Counted from the stretch's first letter, positions 12,015-22,837 are shown. The stretch: 64,000 nt of DNA from Dicyema japonicum (GCA_011109175.1 RDEW01000042.1:130504-194503), one strand, 5' to 3'. Numbers and translations: made by a program. The notes: generated from the sequence alone by a model not told the origin.

Positions 12015-13899
12015 CTAATTATATTGTCTAACAACAGTTCTGGCATGGAAATATTTCTTAGTATCCTCATTCAGTCTATCAGAAAAGGAGATCTTCGTCC
12101 ACCCAACAACTACCTTATATGGAGTAGGATTCTTCAGTCGAAGATGATCCGGTCTAATATGGGTTAACTCATCACAGACACGACTCCTGATCTCCTCAAT
12201 AGTAGGAAGAGGGACCACAATCTAAAATCACAGCAAAGGGCTACATTTCCTTTACTAAAGTACAGCCTCTGCAATGACTAACCGTAGTGGGGATCACGAT
12301 CATCCGCTTATATGACTGAACCTACTAAATACTGAAAGATACATCAGTCGAGTGGTTGCACATTATTTTGGTTCCTGGAGTTGGGGGATCTTCACCAAAC
12401 TCGCAGAGATAGTCCACCATGGCAAAATCTAGTCAATAAATCGACATCCTACTGTTGGTCCCATATATTCTGTAGACCGACTTGCGGTAGGGGAACACAG
12501 CCTTCGTCTCCGGATGGAAGACTTTACTGCATGGAGATCCCTCAATCTCCACCAACTTGTATACACAACCCATATTCTGCCAGTTTGAACTCCCAACCAG
12601 TCCAGAACCGATCCCGAACCCATCAATCTCCGAAGGCTGAGATAAAGACACCCCTAAACCTGGATTAGGAGACTCTGAATGATCTCAGCGGACAGTTGGT
12701 TGCTCACAATTATACGAATCCTCCCAAACCAGTCAAGGTTGAAACTACAATAACCTCTTCTAATACCGGTCCCTGACTTTCTGCATCATCAACCGAATCT
12801 GCTTGGACTGATATGCCAGGTCTCCGCTGTCGATTCGAACTCCTAAAGCTCTATGTCCCTGTTTATTCAATGCCAAGGCCACTGCGGCGAAGTTGACGAA
12901 CCCACTCCTACTGAGTGACCCCACAATCTCACTTCATAGTGTCGTATGTGTCCAACAAGGCCACGAAAGAGTCTGGAAAAGAGTTTGCGTAGCAGATAAA
13001 GCTTACGAGTTCCCCACGGTTGGGGGAGCAGTCTTTCTCGTCTGTAAACTCAGAATTGAATACTCACTAAAGATCTCCTTTAACTGAACAATGAAGTCAT
13101 CGCAGTCCGCAAGGTTGATGATCCCTGGGAGATCTAAGAGTTTTATAAAAAACACGATTAATCTCCCCCACGGAAAATGAGGTGATGAAGGAATGGGAGA
13201 TGGTCCCACTTATGGGAATTCCATATTTGAATCCTGCCAGCAGATTGCTCGTGTTATCGACTCCTTTTATAATCCAAAACAAAACCGCCAATATAGGAGT
13301 ACTTCGAAGCAGTCAAGGCCGTTTGGATCCCAGGGGCCCTTCTGAGGCAAAAATCAGACAGTATCTTATCAGGCCCAACCAGAAGACGATAACGGGAAGC
13401 GTTGGTGACCACAAGACTAACTTATTCGACCAACAACCTGCTGTAGTCGACACAGTTAATGAGGACCGACTCTATAAGCTGTCCGACGCAGTACGGAGCC
13501 CTCACGGTGATCAACGGAATGTACGGAAACACAACGGTCCCCTCATCTATCGCCCAAACTTCGCTTCCTCACAACTGAAGGATCTGAGATAATCAAGGAA
13601 GTCTTCTTCTACAAAATCTGGCAACACTGTGTGCCGGATGTACTCGATCTCTTAAAATCAAAAAGATCCCAACCTTCAGGACCGAATTTAAATCCCTGAA
13701 CGAATTTTAGGCATTTTTCCAGACCGGCAAAAATAGCGTAGCCAGAATTGAAAGGGTTTTGTCGGTAATAAAGTTCAAATACGGCCATGGAGTTGTGTCT
13801 CCTCTCCTTCCAAGCACAGTAGATCATATTTATCTGGTATTTGTCTAGAATGACTAAAATTTTAATTACCGGTGCAAATTGACTCACGTGCTCTACCAT
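12015..13899 (-). CDS. NAPRT: Nicotinate phosphoribosyltransferase (12 exons, two frame breaks)
   Basis: First enzyme of the Preiss-Handler NAD route; it joins nicotinate to PRPP. Landmarks in order: [12 protein letters not shown] and [12 protein letters not shown] at the N-terminus, [53 protein letters not shown] with the catalytic histidine, [28 protein letters not shown] followed by [43 protein letters not shown] and a terminal [15 protein letters not shown]. Eleven GT-AG introns of 23, 21, 22, 22, 26, 22, 22, 23, 24, 21 and 23 nt fit. Removing them and restoring two single missing bases (about 13561-13566 and 12276-12283) gives about 545 aa, close to the family's usual length. The first breaks the frame between SFSCEE and EVWAIDEG, the second before LYFSKGN. 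The ATG at 13899 is tentative: the stretch before ILDKYQ may hide another intron. Confidence 0.95.
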
Positions 13900-14559
13900 A
13901 TCCTTATTTTATTTATATTATTTTTTAATTTTATTTATTATATTATTTTTATAAAAAAATAAATAAAATATTAAAGTAAATTTAAAATTTTGAATTTAAT
14001 TTAAGTTGTTAATTTTGGTTTAATTTATCGCTTAGGTCAGTTAAATTTGATTTTAAGACTTTAAATGTGTGCTATTCTTATTATGTGTACTTTTATAGAT
14101 CTTATCTCTCCGAACTTTAAAATTAATGATTAGAAAATGCTGTCGTCATTCATTTAATTTTGTATCTAGTCAAATGGTGATCCCTGTACCACCCCCTTCC
14201 ATGTTGTTGAGGAAAATGCTAAACCTATATTGGATCAGTTAACGGTGAAGTTTCTTAAAATGACCAAGTCACAAATTCATTCTTAAGACCAGGAAGTCAG
14301 ATCATATCTAAAGCCTCCCCAAGATATAAGAGAAACCTATTCTATTAGAGATCAATTTTGGACTCCATGACAAATCGTAGGTGGATTCTAGCCATAGTCA
14401 CCGGGATTAATTAATCAGAAGATGACTCTAAAACTCCTTTTATTAATCTGAACGAAATCTAATTTTACATAAACAGTCCACCATATTGGAATTCACCTCC
14501 ATACTGCTGAGAGACCCATGGAAGTTCTTTCGGATCGACGCCTTTTTTATTTTTTTATT
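13900..14559. other. NAPRT upstream spacer, unassigned
   Basis: Very AT-rich from 13905 to 14040, then ordinary non-coding sequence. No gene or repeat recognised. Confidence 0.4.
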
Positions 14560-14800
14560 GATTAACCCCGGATACACCGAGAAAGAAGTTAAAGTGAACA
14601 ACTAATTAAGTGTATCCAGTTTCCACTTCTACAGAAACAGAGTCCATCCGGAATCAGCATAAAAGGTAAGACGTCCATACTTGCAGTTGTGGAAACCCCT
14701 CCAGTGGAGTGGGAGAGAGCAAATGATCTTCTTTCGTGCCGGCCTGGCACTGGGCGTCACCTAGACAGGTGGATCACATGACGCCACTCTAATAGGAAGA
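14560..14800 (-). repeat. R1 repeat with 3' hairpin tail
   Basis: On the minus strand it runs from GTGATCCACCTGTCTAGGTG through a GTTTCTGTAGAAGTGGAAAC block to GGATACACTTAATTAG, a loop, and GGTGTATCC GGGGTTAAT. It matches the right half of the foldback at 50935-51240 over more than 200 bases. It is the best full-length single copy of the family here and ends about 140 bp upstream of SKP1. Confidence 0.8.
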
Positions 14801-14935
14801 GAGAGGAGGAACAGACAAACAAGCAGAAAACTTTCTGTTTTAATAATTTATGTTAGTGATAATGTTAAATTATATTTTTCATTTAAAAAAATAAAATTAA
14901 ATAAACAAGTTCTTGTAACTATAGCTTTGTGGTGG

Positions 14936-15529
14936 ATGTCGATTGTTCGCTTAAAAAGTTCAGATGGAGAGATATTCAGTGTTCCCTACGAAGTAATCTC
15001 AATGTCAAATATGCTCAAACGAATGTTGGACGGTACACAATCCAATATATTCAAGAACTCGGAATGATGTCTGAGGACGAGGGAGCTCTGCCTCTTCCCA
15101 ACGTGTGTTCCAGCATACTTAGAAGAGTACCTTCATAAAGTCATTAGATTATAAATTGGTGTACCTACCACAAGGATGACCCTCCTCAGACCACCCAGGA
15201 TGGTCCCAACAGGTCCACGAGGACGGACGATATCTCCCCCTATGACCTGGAATTCCTCAAAGTGGACCAATCCACACTGTTTAGGCTTATCCTTGTTACT
15301 TTATGGAATTACTGGATAGGCTGCCAATTACCTGGATATTCAGCCTCTATTAACCACGTGTTACAAGCATACAGCGAACATGATCAAGGGAAAGACCCCT
15401 GAGGAGATTAGGAGACACTTTAATATAAAGAATGACTTTACTCCTGAAGAGGAGGAACAGGTTGGTGAGTGTATTTGTTGGTAGATTAGAATGGAAAATA
15501 AATGGGCTGAATTTGATAGTAGTCTTTGA
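14936..15529 (+). CDS. SKP1: SKP1, S-phase kinase-associated protein 1 (5 exons)
   Basis: Adaptor of SCF ubiquitin ligases that links cullin-1 to F-box proteins. Reading from ATG at 14936: [103 protein letters not shown] and a C-terminal FTPEEEEQ and [10 protein letters not shown]. Thus the BTB/POZ-like fold and the C-terminal F-box-binding helices are both present. Four GT-AG introns, at 15033-15055 (23 nt), 15127-15147 (21 nt), 15295-15319 (25 nt) and 15461-15484 (24 nt), restore one open frame of 166 aa, close to animal SKP1. Without splicing the last intron the protein would stop early at 15484. The linker between the two halves is polar and unlike the acidic one of vertebrates. There is no frame break. 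The upstream CTATAG at 14920-14925 could serve as a trans-splice acceptor; that is speculative. Confidence 0.96.
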
Positions 15530-15548
15530 TTTGTTTTAGTTACTTTTC

Positions 15549-15554
15549 AATAAA
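15549..15554 (+). promoter_or_regulatory. Probable SKP1 polyadenylation signal
   Basis: AATAAA lies 20 nt after the SKP1 stop codon. Confidence 0.55.
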
Positions 15555-16654
15555 TATGATTATTGTTGGTATTTTGCCTTACCACCAACCCATTCAACAA
15601 GTTTCTGGGTCGTCCTCCACCGAGCATCAATGATAGTGAATCTTACTTGCTTCGTGAAATTGTGGTTACCACGTAGGTCTCAATGTCTATCTATACAAGA
15701 CTGGGCAGGCAAAGTCAACTGCGGTCACCACGTGGGTCTCAGTCACTTTGCCCTTCATGTTAGCTTGACGACTACAGACAGATCACTTTTTCTCGTGTCC
15801 TGGCCCGCATCTTGATCTGCTTCCACAACTTGCTAGGAATTTTTTATCTCTGTTGTTTGTGAAGTATTTGATAACTGTGTCGTTGAGTAGACTGCTTGGT
15901 AGGTTGGCTGGCCTAGCGAATTTTTGTTGTGGTATAAGTAGAAAAGAGTCATAGACCAGAAATTAGTGTCGATGGCCTATTATCGACTTCTTATATTGTG
16001 GTTAGTCAACATGAGCACGGAAGAACAATTTATCTGAATATCTTACTTTGGTCCTTTTCACATCACTCCAGCACCTATGCAAACCATAACGAGAAACATA
16101 GTAATATTTTATGCAAAGATTACCATTATATAGAGAATTGATGACTAAGATAATTAAAGTTTTTGATGACATTTGTTGGCATGCTTGGGTCACTTCTTAA
16201 GGTGTGACCAACATATACGTTTCTCATTGCATTCTGAGGAATCATTCTTTTATCACCATTATATGGATGCGAGGGATGGTCTTCTCTATAAGGACGAGAA
16301 AATTGGCAAGTCCAGGAGATCCGTTTTTACATTCGTTCCCCGCATGAGCACATAAGCGATGTTGAATGAGAACCAGTAGAAACTATTGAGACAAGTGAGA
16401 GTGACTGAGGTGGAGAAAATCTAAGCCTTCCGTAAGAAAGGTCTTAATATGTCAAGATTACTAAGAGTGACTGGTTGATGAAAGACCCAAAAGAAGAGTC
16501 CAGGAATGTCAAATAGCTTTGAGTTGCTTATTTTTGACTAATTTCTTGTTGGATATGAACTGGTAGAATCTTCTAAATAAAACAATTCTGTCTTTTAATA
16601 AGTTTTGATTGTCGCATTAGTCTTTCATCTTATTCGAATCCACCCACTTTCCAG
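15555..16654. other. Unassigned sequence with a short direct repeat
   Basis: No gene could be assigned. TGTGGTTACCACGTAGGTCTC at 15661 recurs as TGCGGTCACCACGTGGGTCT at 15720, 59 bases apart. Open frames at 15630-15815 and 16173-16355 (plus) have no recognised motif, though a small gene with tiny introns could be hidden here. Confidence 0.35.
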
Positions 16655-16870
16655 ACAATCTATTGTTAAGGTGTCAGTTAACTCATAGGATTTTCTGGTA
16701 TTTGTTTTGCGGGATAATCTTCCCATCCAGTGTGACGTCAATTGATACTTTCCCTAGTCTTCTGTTTGTCGTGAATAGGGTCAACACCGACTTCTCCGGG
16801 CTAGCAGTCAATTGATTTTCCCAAAGCCATAAACTTAGTTTATTCAATCAATAATTGATGGCCTGGACTG
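16655..16870 (-). pseudogene. LINE reverse transcriptase C-terminal fragment
   Basis: Minus strand reads WLWENQLTASPEKSVLTLFT, the region just after the catalytic YADD in Jockey/I-type LINEs (W..N.L.ln..KS..l.f), continuing through IDVTLDGKIIP. Only this fragment survives. Confidence 0.65.
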
Positions 16871-17285
16871 GGAACTTACATTAAAGGGAGACTTAAGTTT
16901 CAGATATGTATGCAAGTCCTGCAGAGCCAAAAATTGTGCAAATGTGGATCCCAGAAAAGTTTGGGCAAATTGGGGTAAATCTTATGAATTCAATCGTCAA
17001 AAGCAAGCATAAAAAGTGCATGTTTTAAGCCCAAATCCGTAATTATAATAATTTGGCTTTAAAATAAAAAGCATCAAGGCTAGCTTATTATCCTAGGTCT
17101 TTGGAATAAAGTTAAACCCGATTTATTTAAAATCCCACATGCGCTTTAACCAACTGAGTTAATCCACGTGGGTATTTTTCTAGTGTCTAAACTTAATTTT
17201 CGAAATTAAACTCTGATAATTGACCACGTGACAAAATTCTTAGAGGTAAACACTTGTTTAACTTAATAAGAACGCTAATAATCAA
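16871..17285. other. Unassigned sequence
   Basis: No gene seen. A GGTCTTTGGAATAAAG motif at 17095-17110 resembles the GGTCTTGGAATAAA end of R1 and LINE tails. Confidence 0.35.
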
Positions 17286-17289
17286 CGGC

Positions 17290-17530
17290 CCTAGACAACA
17301 AAAAACCTGACTAACAACTCTCTCCCAATGGGAAAGTGGTAGATATCTTTGATGGAAAGCCATCTGTGTTGATGGCTTCTCCCTCAATCATTGCAATGAC
17401 TGCAAAAACCCAGACTCTGTTCTGGAAAAGACTAAGACGCTAAAGAAGAATTATGAATGTCTCGGTGGACAGTTCATCTTTGAACCAGTCGGCATGGAAA
17501 CAACAGGACTTATAGGAAGCACGATTTGTA
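17290..17530 (+). pseudogene. RLE-type LINE fragment, plus-oriented
   Basis: CTAAAGAAGAATTATGAATG starts a frame reading ECLGGQFIFEPVGMETTGL, homologous to the region after the restriction-like endonuclease in the element at 62160-63452. It aligns in inverse orientation with 52480-52740 and 7400-7640. Confidence 0.6.
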
Positions 17531-17559
17531 AGGAAACGGGCACAACAAACAACTCCTTT

Positions 17560-17725
17560 CACTCCTATCCTTCTTCCTCTTGCGATCTAATATGGTTCAA
17601 CGGGTCAGTGATCTGCTTCCAATGAGTCCTGATGCTTCCATGACGACTAACTCAAAAATGGACTGTCCAGACATTCGCACTTATTTCTCTTTAGAGTCCA
17701 AGCCTTTCCGAGACTGATCATGAAC
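17560..17725 (-). pseudogene. RLE-type LINE fragment, minus-oriented (inverted to the one before)
   Basis: CAGTGATCTGCTTCC and GAGTCCTGATGCTTCCATG match 7438-7480 and 52500-52545 in the same orientation. It therefore faces the plus copy at 17290-17530, making an inverted pair. Confidence 0.6.
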
Positions 17726-19285
17726 TTTATATGGAAAATAATCAAAAATGTGCCATCCAAAATATTTTAACAAATAACTTTTACATTTAGTCGTGAAATC
17801 AAATCTCCCAATTTTCATTAGGACTATTATGCAAATAAATTTTACTCAAAGTCTATGTGTCAACTTTATCACAACTAGCTAGAAGTCTTATATACTGTGA
17901 AATATACGAGAATCATCTCTCTTAATCACATTGTATCAATCAGTGGCGTCGTCAATGTTGTACCTTATACAGAACAAACCACGAAACCCCCGTATCAAAC
18001 TGAATCGTTAACACCAGATAGAAACTATAGAATGGGTATAAATAATTAACTCCCATTGGATCCTCCTTATTTTAATTGACATTAAGCTTAAACTTGGGGC
18101 ACTAGCAAGTCAGGACCACTTTGATTCTACACTTATTCCCAATGTTGGATGTAACTTGTATTTGCCACTGCCGTACAACACTCGTACAGTAACGAGGTGG
18201 AACTTCAAAGGCCATCTCAAAGGAGCAAGGATGAATCTGAGAGAGTCCTTAAAATACTCGAAGATATACGGCAACGGGATGCTACAGACCCGTTTTAGGG
18301 AGAAACTCTGCAGTATTATAGAGCATTTTGTACGTTCCTTATAACTTATCAGATCACTTAAATTTTCCTCAGGATTGAATTTTTTTCCCTGAAGAGCATT
18401 GCCGATTCGAAGGGACTGCATTTAAGGAGATATTACACCCTCTTTATGCGAACAAATAGCAGGTAGATTTTCACATCACGGCATGTTGAACTCAATGTAA
18501 AAAAATATCGTAGATGCGGGGTTTGCATGCCCACAGATGCTGTTGGATTTGGTACTATGGAGCAAGCAAGTATATGACATGAGGACGAAATTCGAAATTC
18601 CTCTGTTGTATCATTAATCCAATTATGCGAATCCTGCGACATATTACGAATACTGCTTATGATTGTACAGAAATCAACCGGAGAAGCCACCAACCCACGT
18701 GTGTCGTCGCTTTTTAGTGTTGGCAGGCGTCCAGTTTCTTTAAGAACGAAGTGATTTTCCGCATATTCCTCCAATTGTCTCAACTCTTATGGGAAGGAAC
18801 GTGAGCCAATCAGAGCACTTCGTATTTTTTCTCAATGGCTTTATTGCCTTTCCGCGGAATACAGTGTGTCTTCGTAGATAGACCTTTAAAGGTCTCTCTG
18901 CTCAGGTAGATGAACATTCGGATGCTCAAATATCTAACGATTTTGTTGGGAGTTGGAGAATCATCTTGACTAACAGCTGCCTGGAGCACAAGGAGGATAA
19001 ATATGCAAGGTGTGCTAAATCAGTTGATGATGGGATTCCCATTCCACCAAGGCAAACGAGAAGGTTACTTTGTCCCACCCCTGGTCGTCAAATTTAAAAT
19101 TAGTTTGACGTTCGATAGTCCTCCGGAAGGGAAATCGACCGTATTGAGGTGTTGCATTTTCAAGTAGCAAGGTGCCTCCAAAGAGATAGATTAATTTGTG
19201 TGCTGAAAGGCATCTCTCAAAACTAATAGAGTGTATGTAAGTCCAGCAGACAGCACAAAATATTAACTAAATTAAAATACAAAAT
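17726..19285. other. Unassigned sequence with two minus-strand open frames
   Basis: Open frames of 103 codons (18110-18421) and 116 codons (18433-18783) lie end to end on the minus strand with an ATG each. I do not recognise either, and neither shows conserved motifs, signal peptide or clear splice signals. They may be chance or exons of one unknown gene. Confidence 0.3.
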
Positions 19286-19289
19286 ATTA

Positions 19290-19590
19290 TTTAAATAACT
19301 AATCATTTGTGCAACAACAGTCCTGGGAATAGACCTCTCCAAGACCTTTGACACGGTCCGCCGTAGTCTACTTCTCAGGATACTGGAACAATTCTTGGAC
19401 CCTGATTCTATCAATATGATCAATGTTCCTATATAACACGAAGCTCTGAACCGATGGTTCCATGGAATGAACACCGCAAAAACTGACATAGAGAAATTCA
19501 AGCAGATCAAGTAAAACATAGCGAAAACCAACAAACTTGGCTGTTTACTTGAAGACACTCAAGATATTGCCAAAAGGAAGGAATTTTTCA
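19290..19590 (+). pseudogene. Reverse transcriptase fragment
   Basis: The frame reads TTVLGIDLSKTFDTVRRSLL then LEQFLDPDSINMI, the RT block with the first catalytic aspartate (DLSKAFDTV). It continues as KLGCLLEDTQDIAKRK with a stop in between. A related block (VVDMSTAFDIVNRKTLL) is at 56280-56450 on the minus strand. Confidence 0.7.
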
Positions 19591-19639
19591 TTTCAATAAC
19601 ATAAATGGGATTACATCAAAGTTTACGGAACTATATGTC

Positions 19640-19872
19640 TTCATGTGGCTAATTGGTTGAAATTTATCTTCCTTTCCTCTGATAGCGTCACTGGATCCAC
19701 CTTACTCAGGAGACGGCCAATGTCTCCCCGTATTCAAAAGGATCCAACTATTCTTTCCACTGAGAGACAATTATGTTCTCTGGCGACGAGTTGTGGAATC
19801 AACCTTAATCTTCTGGGTTATTATGCACGACCATAGAATTATTTAGTGTGTTTTATCCATGGTCTTGGAATA
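19640..19872 (+). repeat. R1 repeat copy ending in a hairpin
   Basis: Aligns with 8985-9170 across GTGGCTAATTGGTT, GATCCACCTTACTCAGGAG and AAAGGATCCAACTATTC. It ends with GACCAT...ATGGTC (19829-19864) followed by TTGGAATAAA, the same tail layout as other families but with a different stem sequence. Confidence 0.65.
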
Positions 19873-19999
19873 AATTCATTCAATGTAAAGTCATATAATA
19901 AATACAATAAGAAATTCGTCGAAATACAGTCAATAACAAAGAATATTGAATGCCTTTCAGAAAAAATAATTAATTCCAATAGAAAAATATGCATTGCAT

Positions 20000-20225
20000 A
20001 ATTTCTTCATAATTAAAAGCAACATAATTAGGTGATGAATCAAAGATTTACTTTATAAAGGTTTGATAAATCTTGCACTTTCAATAATGAAGAAATATTA
20101 ATATAAACAAATATTATTTTATCTTAAAATATAAAACAATACAAAAGATACAAATCGTTGACCACAAGGATAATGATCACGTTTATATAATAAATTCTAT
20201 TGATGATGGTTAGCCATATTAAAAT
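20000..20225 (-). repeat. AT-rich repeat M, copy 1
   Basis: The reverse complement carries AATATGGCTAACCATCATC near its start and CTTCATTATTGAAAGTGC in the middle. It matches 51261-51440 and 55275-55450. No coding potential. Confidence 0.6.
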
Positions 20226-20277
20226 ATAAATTTTAATTAATATAATTAAATATATGTTTATTCATTTGAGTCATTAT

Positions 20278-20356
20278 TGTCGCGAGCCATCCGTGTTACA
20301 CATTCTATCGTGTTACATTTTGACCTTGAAATTTGACAGCAATCAACCTTGATATT
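20278..20356 (+). repeat. Left terminal inverted repeat of the Ginger-like element
   Basis: GCCATCCGTGTTACA, ATTCTATCGTGTTACATTTT and AATCAACCTTGATATT recur inverted at 22745-22832 with few differences. The right copy has a few extra bases in an A/T run. Confidence 0.88.
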
Positions 20357-20357
20357 A

Positions 20358-21143
20358 ATCCTCTGAAATTAATCCACTTAACACAATTACAATTCATATC
20401 TAATCAACACCGACGAGCCTGTCTTTTAACTGCAAGATGCGAGTGGAGCGGGGCTTGGATCAATGCCCTACCCATTGGAAACGTGGGAACTCACCTAGAC
20501 GATGAAACGGTCCGCACCGGAGTCTCCATCAGACTTGGATTGAAAGTTTGTCAACCCCATGAGTGCCGATGCGGACGGAAGGTCGACTGCTATGGACATC
20601 ATTCCCTTTCTTGTCGATTTCGCTAGACACAAGGCTATAAATGAAGTGGTGAAGCGCGCCCTCGAGTTGGCGGGATATCCATCCATTCTAGAGCCAACGG
20701 GCTTGAGTAGGGATGATGGGAAGCGACCCGATGGAATTACTGTCTTCCCCTTCTATCGGGGCAAATACTTAATTTGGGATGCTGCCTGTACTGACAGTTT
20801 TCCCAGTCGAAACTTTTGAGGTCGGCAATGAAAGCGGAAGAGGTCGCCCGTTTATATGAAAACTCAAAAATAAAGAAATACAGCAGCCTCCTAAACCGTT
20901 TCCATGTACAGCCAGTGGTCGTCGAGACGAGCGGAGTCTTTGGCCCCAAAACGGTCTCTTTCCTTGGAGCACTTGGGTGTCTATTGACCATAGCCTCGAG
21001 GGAGCGTCGGGAAACCGAGTGGCTTTTCCAAAGGATATCTGGCAGTAGTCAGAGCTAACAGCCATTCGATCATATCCGCTGGACTTTAAAACGATTTTAA
21101 TGTTATAAATAAATACTTGTGAATTTAAAAAAAAAAAAAAAAA
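20358..21143 (+). pseudogene. 5'-truncated RLE-type LINE with poly(A) tail
   Basis: The 3' end of a LINE whose C-terminus carries a CCHC-like motif and restriction-like endonuclease. Reads [58 protein letters not shown], then [14 protein letters not shown] (endonuclease aspartate region), VQPVVVETSGVFGPKTV and WLFQRIS. The product is about 70% alike by eye to the open element at 62160-63452. Frame changes lie near 20625 and 20820. A run of about 16-17 A ends at 21143, and the 5' end stops near the left terminal repeat, so it inserted into the Ginger-like element. Confidence 0.88.
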
Positions 21144-21274
21144 TTCACAGCTTGAAAAATTAAACCACCACTAGGCTAAATAACTGTTGTTTTATTAATA
21201 TTATTAATGTAATATTTAATTTTATAATTAAGTTATTATTAATAAAAATAAATCTATTCAACCCTTAAAATTAC

Positions 21275-21362
21275 AATAGATACTAGATCCCTATGCGGCC
21301 TTCGGCCGCTGTTCTTCTAATAGATACTAGATCCCTGGCCTTTGGCCGCTGTTCTTTTGATA
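21275..21362 (+). repeat. Tandem pair with GGCC palindrome
   Basis: Two units of about 44 bp, each with ATAGATACTAGATCCCT, a hairpin and GCTGTTCTT. The first hairpin is GCGGCC-TTC-GGCCGC, the second GGCC-TTT-GGCC. They lie between the LINE poly(A) and the transposase stop codon, in otherwise very AT-rich DNA. Confidence 0.75.
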
Positions 21363-21410
21363 GACACTAATATAAATAAACATAAAGAAATTCAATTTTA
21401 TTACAAAAGT

Positions 21411-22720
21411 TTAACGAATTACTCTAATTAGGGATTTTAGCACTTCTTTTTCTTGTTTAGAATTTTTAATTCTAATTTTGTTTTCCGATATTATTTCCTC
21501 AACCGTAAAGGGTCCTATTGTAACCAAATTTAAAAAACCTTCATAAAATGAATTCAATTTCATTTTTTTATATTTTGGATCGTTATTAAAGTCTTTCGCT
21601 ACTAAGACCGAATCTCCAATTTCCATTGATCCATTATTTAAATTTCGTTTTCTTTTCATTCTCTGATAATACTGTTCATTGTTAATTTCAACATCTAAAA
21701 TAAAAATGTTTTCTATATACCTTCATTTGATTTTATTTCACAGTCATCCTCATTATTCAAACTTGATATTTCTTCCACATTATCCTTATCAATATCTAAA
21801 CATTATAAAGTTTAAAGTCACTTTCATTCCGCATAAATGCATTATATCCTTTAATACGGTGAAATAGGCTAAACGGTGACTTTTTTGTTGCTGAATGAAC
21901 ACTTATATTATAATTATAGACAATTGAATCGAGGCTCGTAGACCATTCGTGATTTCCTTTTACAAATAGTCTTTTTTGTAACCAACGCGTTAACGTTTGG
22001 TTACACCTTTCAATTTGACCCTGTGATTGAGGGTGCCTTGGGCGACTAAACTTCTGTAAAATGTTGAATTCTTGGCATAATGAAGTAACTATTCCATTCT
22101 TGAATTCTTTACCGTTGTCTGATTGTAATATTTGAGGAGGTCCAAAATTATAAAAAAATGTTTTTTAAAATAGAAGAAATTAGGAATGCTTCCTTCGAAT
22201 TAGTAGCTCGGGCAAAGCAAAACTTGGAATAAACGTCAATTACGTTAAAAATATATTTGAGACCATGATTCTCTTCAGACCAGCGACTCAAATCTACCAT
22301 ATCCATCTGGTAGCGCTCTCTTGGAGCTTTTGCTTTAATGTTTATTAGAGAAATATGTGCTTTTAACGGCTGACTTTGAGCACAGGCCACACATTCAGCC
22401 CAAACTTTTTAGATAATTGATCTCTTAATACTAAAAAAATAATTGTCAGAGTATTCTTTCATTTTGTTTACTCAATAATGGGTTTTCAAATGCAAATTCA
22501 GACATTCAGACTTCATAGTTTCCAAATCATCTTGAGCAATTACATTTTTTGTTCCATCATTAGTTATTAGCCTCGAGTCTTCTAGTAAAAAACATTTTGT
22601 CCTATTTAGAAATCTTGACTTCTTCATTTTAGTTAAACTTCCATCAATCGTATTGTTTTACAAATAAGAAACAATGTTTTGGTACTCTTCAATAGTTATT
22701 ACTAAATTTTTAGGCAGCAT
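21411..22720 (-). CDS. Ginger-like transposase (retroviral-type integrase), frame-broken
   Basis: Would excise and reinsert the element between its terminal repeats. From ATG at 22720 (MLPKNLVITIEEYQ) the frame leads to an HHCC zinc finger (H-x3-H in LHLKTHY, C-x2-C in ECVACAQ). The DDE core follows: first aspartate in YQMDMVDLS, second in LQSDNGKEF, glutamate in GQIERCNQTL with exactly 35 residues between the last two. After it comes WSTSLDSIVYNYN and, in the open part at 21411-21659, VLVAKDFN and GPFTVEEII, a GPY/F module. Total length would be about 436 codons. Breaks: two in-frame stops in the N-terminal third, one change at a run of seven T (about 22153-22159) that eight T would heal, and several in the poorly conserved stretch 21660-21850. 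Possibly inactive; the T-run break may be a read error. Confidence 0.82.
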
Positions 22721-22744
22721 TTTTGACAACAACGGAAACATCTG

Positions 22745-22832
22745 AATATCAAGGTTGATTCGTGTCAAAAAAATAAAATTTCAAGGTCAAAATGTAACAC
22801 GATAGAATTTGTAACGCGGATGGCGCGCCACA
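22745..22832 (-). repeat. Right terminal inverted repeat of the Ginger-like element
   Basis: Inverse of 20278-20356 (see there). It ends GGCGCGCCACA, followed by the ATTAT duplication. Confidence 0.88.
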
Positions 22833-22837
22833 ATTAT

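Larger units (their letters stand above)
20278..22832 (-). mobile_element. Ginger-like DNA transposon with integrase-type transposase
   Basis: Terminal inverted repeats of about 80 bp begin TGTSGCG on both sides (20278 and, inverted, 22832). They are flanked by ATTAT at 20273-20277 and 22833-22837, a 5-bp target duplication. A single transposase with HHCC zinc finger, DD35E core and GPF module lies on the minus strand (21411-22720). Cut-and-paste elements with Gypsy-type integrases, TIRs and 4-5 bp duplications are known as Ginger. A 5'-truncated LINE with poly(A) (about 20358-21143) is inserted just inside the left repeat. Confidence 0.82.

Noticed and set aside
12381-13592. Plus-strand open frames of 95 and 136 codons
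   Set aside because: They run antisense to NAPRT exons; the minus strand carries the conserved protein.
965-13899. HADHB and NAPRT as pseudogenes
   Set aside because: All splice sites and all other codons look maintained; one or two missing bases next to short runs fit read errors better than decay.
18110-18783. A two-exon minus-strand gene
   Set aside because: Frames of 103 and 116 codons exist, but no motif, no homologous block and no convincing splice pair were found.
20278-22832. Gypsy-type LTR retrotransposon
   Set aside because: The ends are inverted, not direct, and no RT, RNase H or protease is seen between them.
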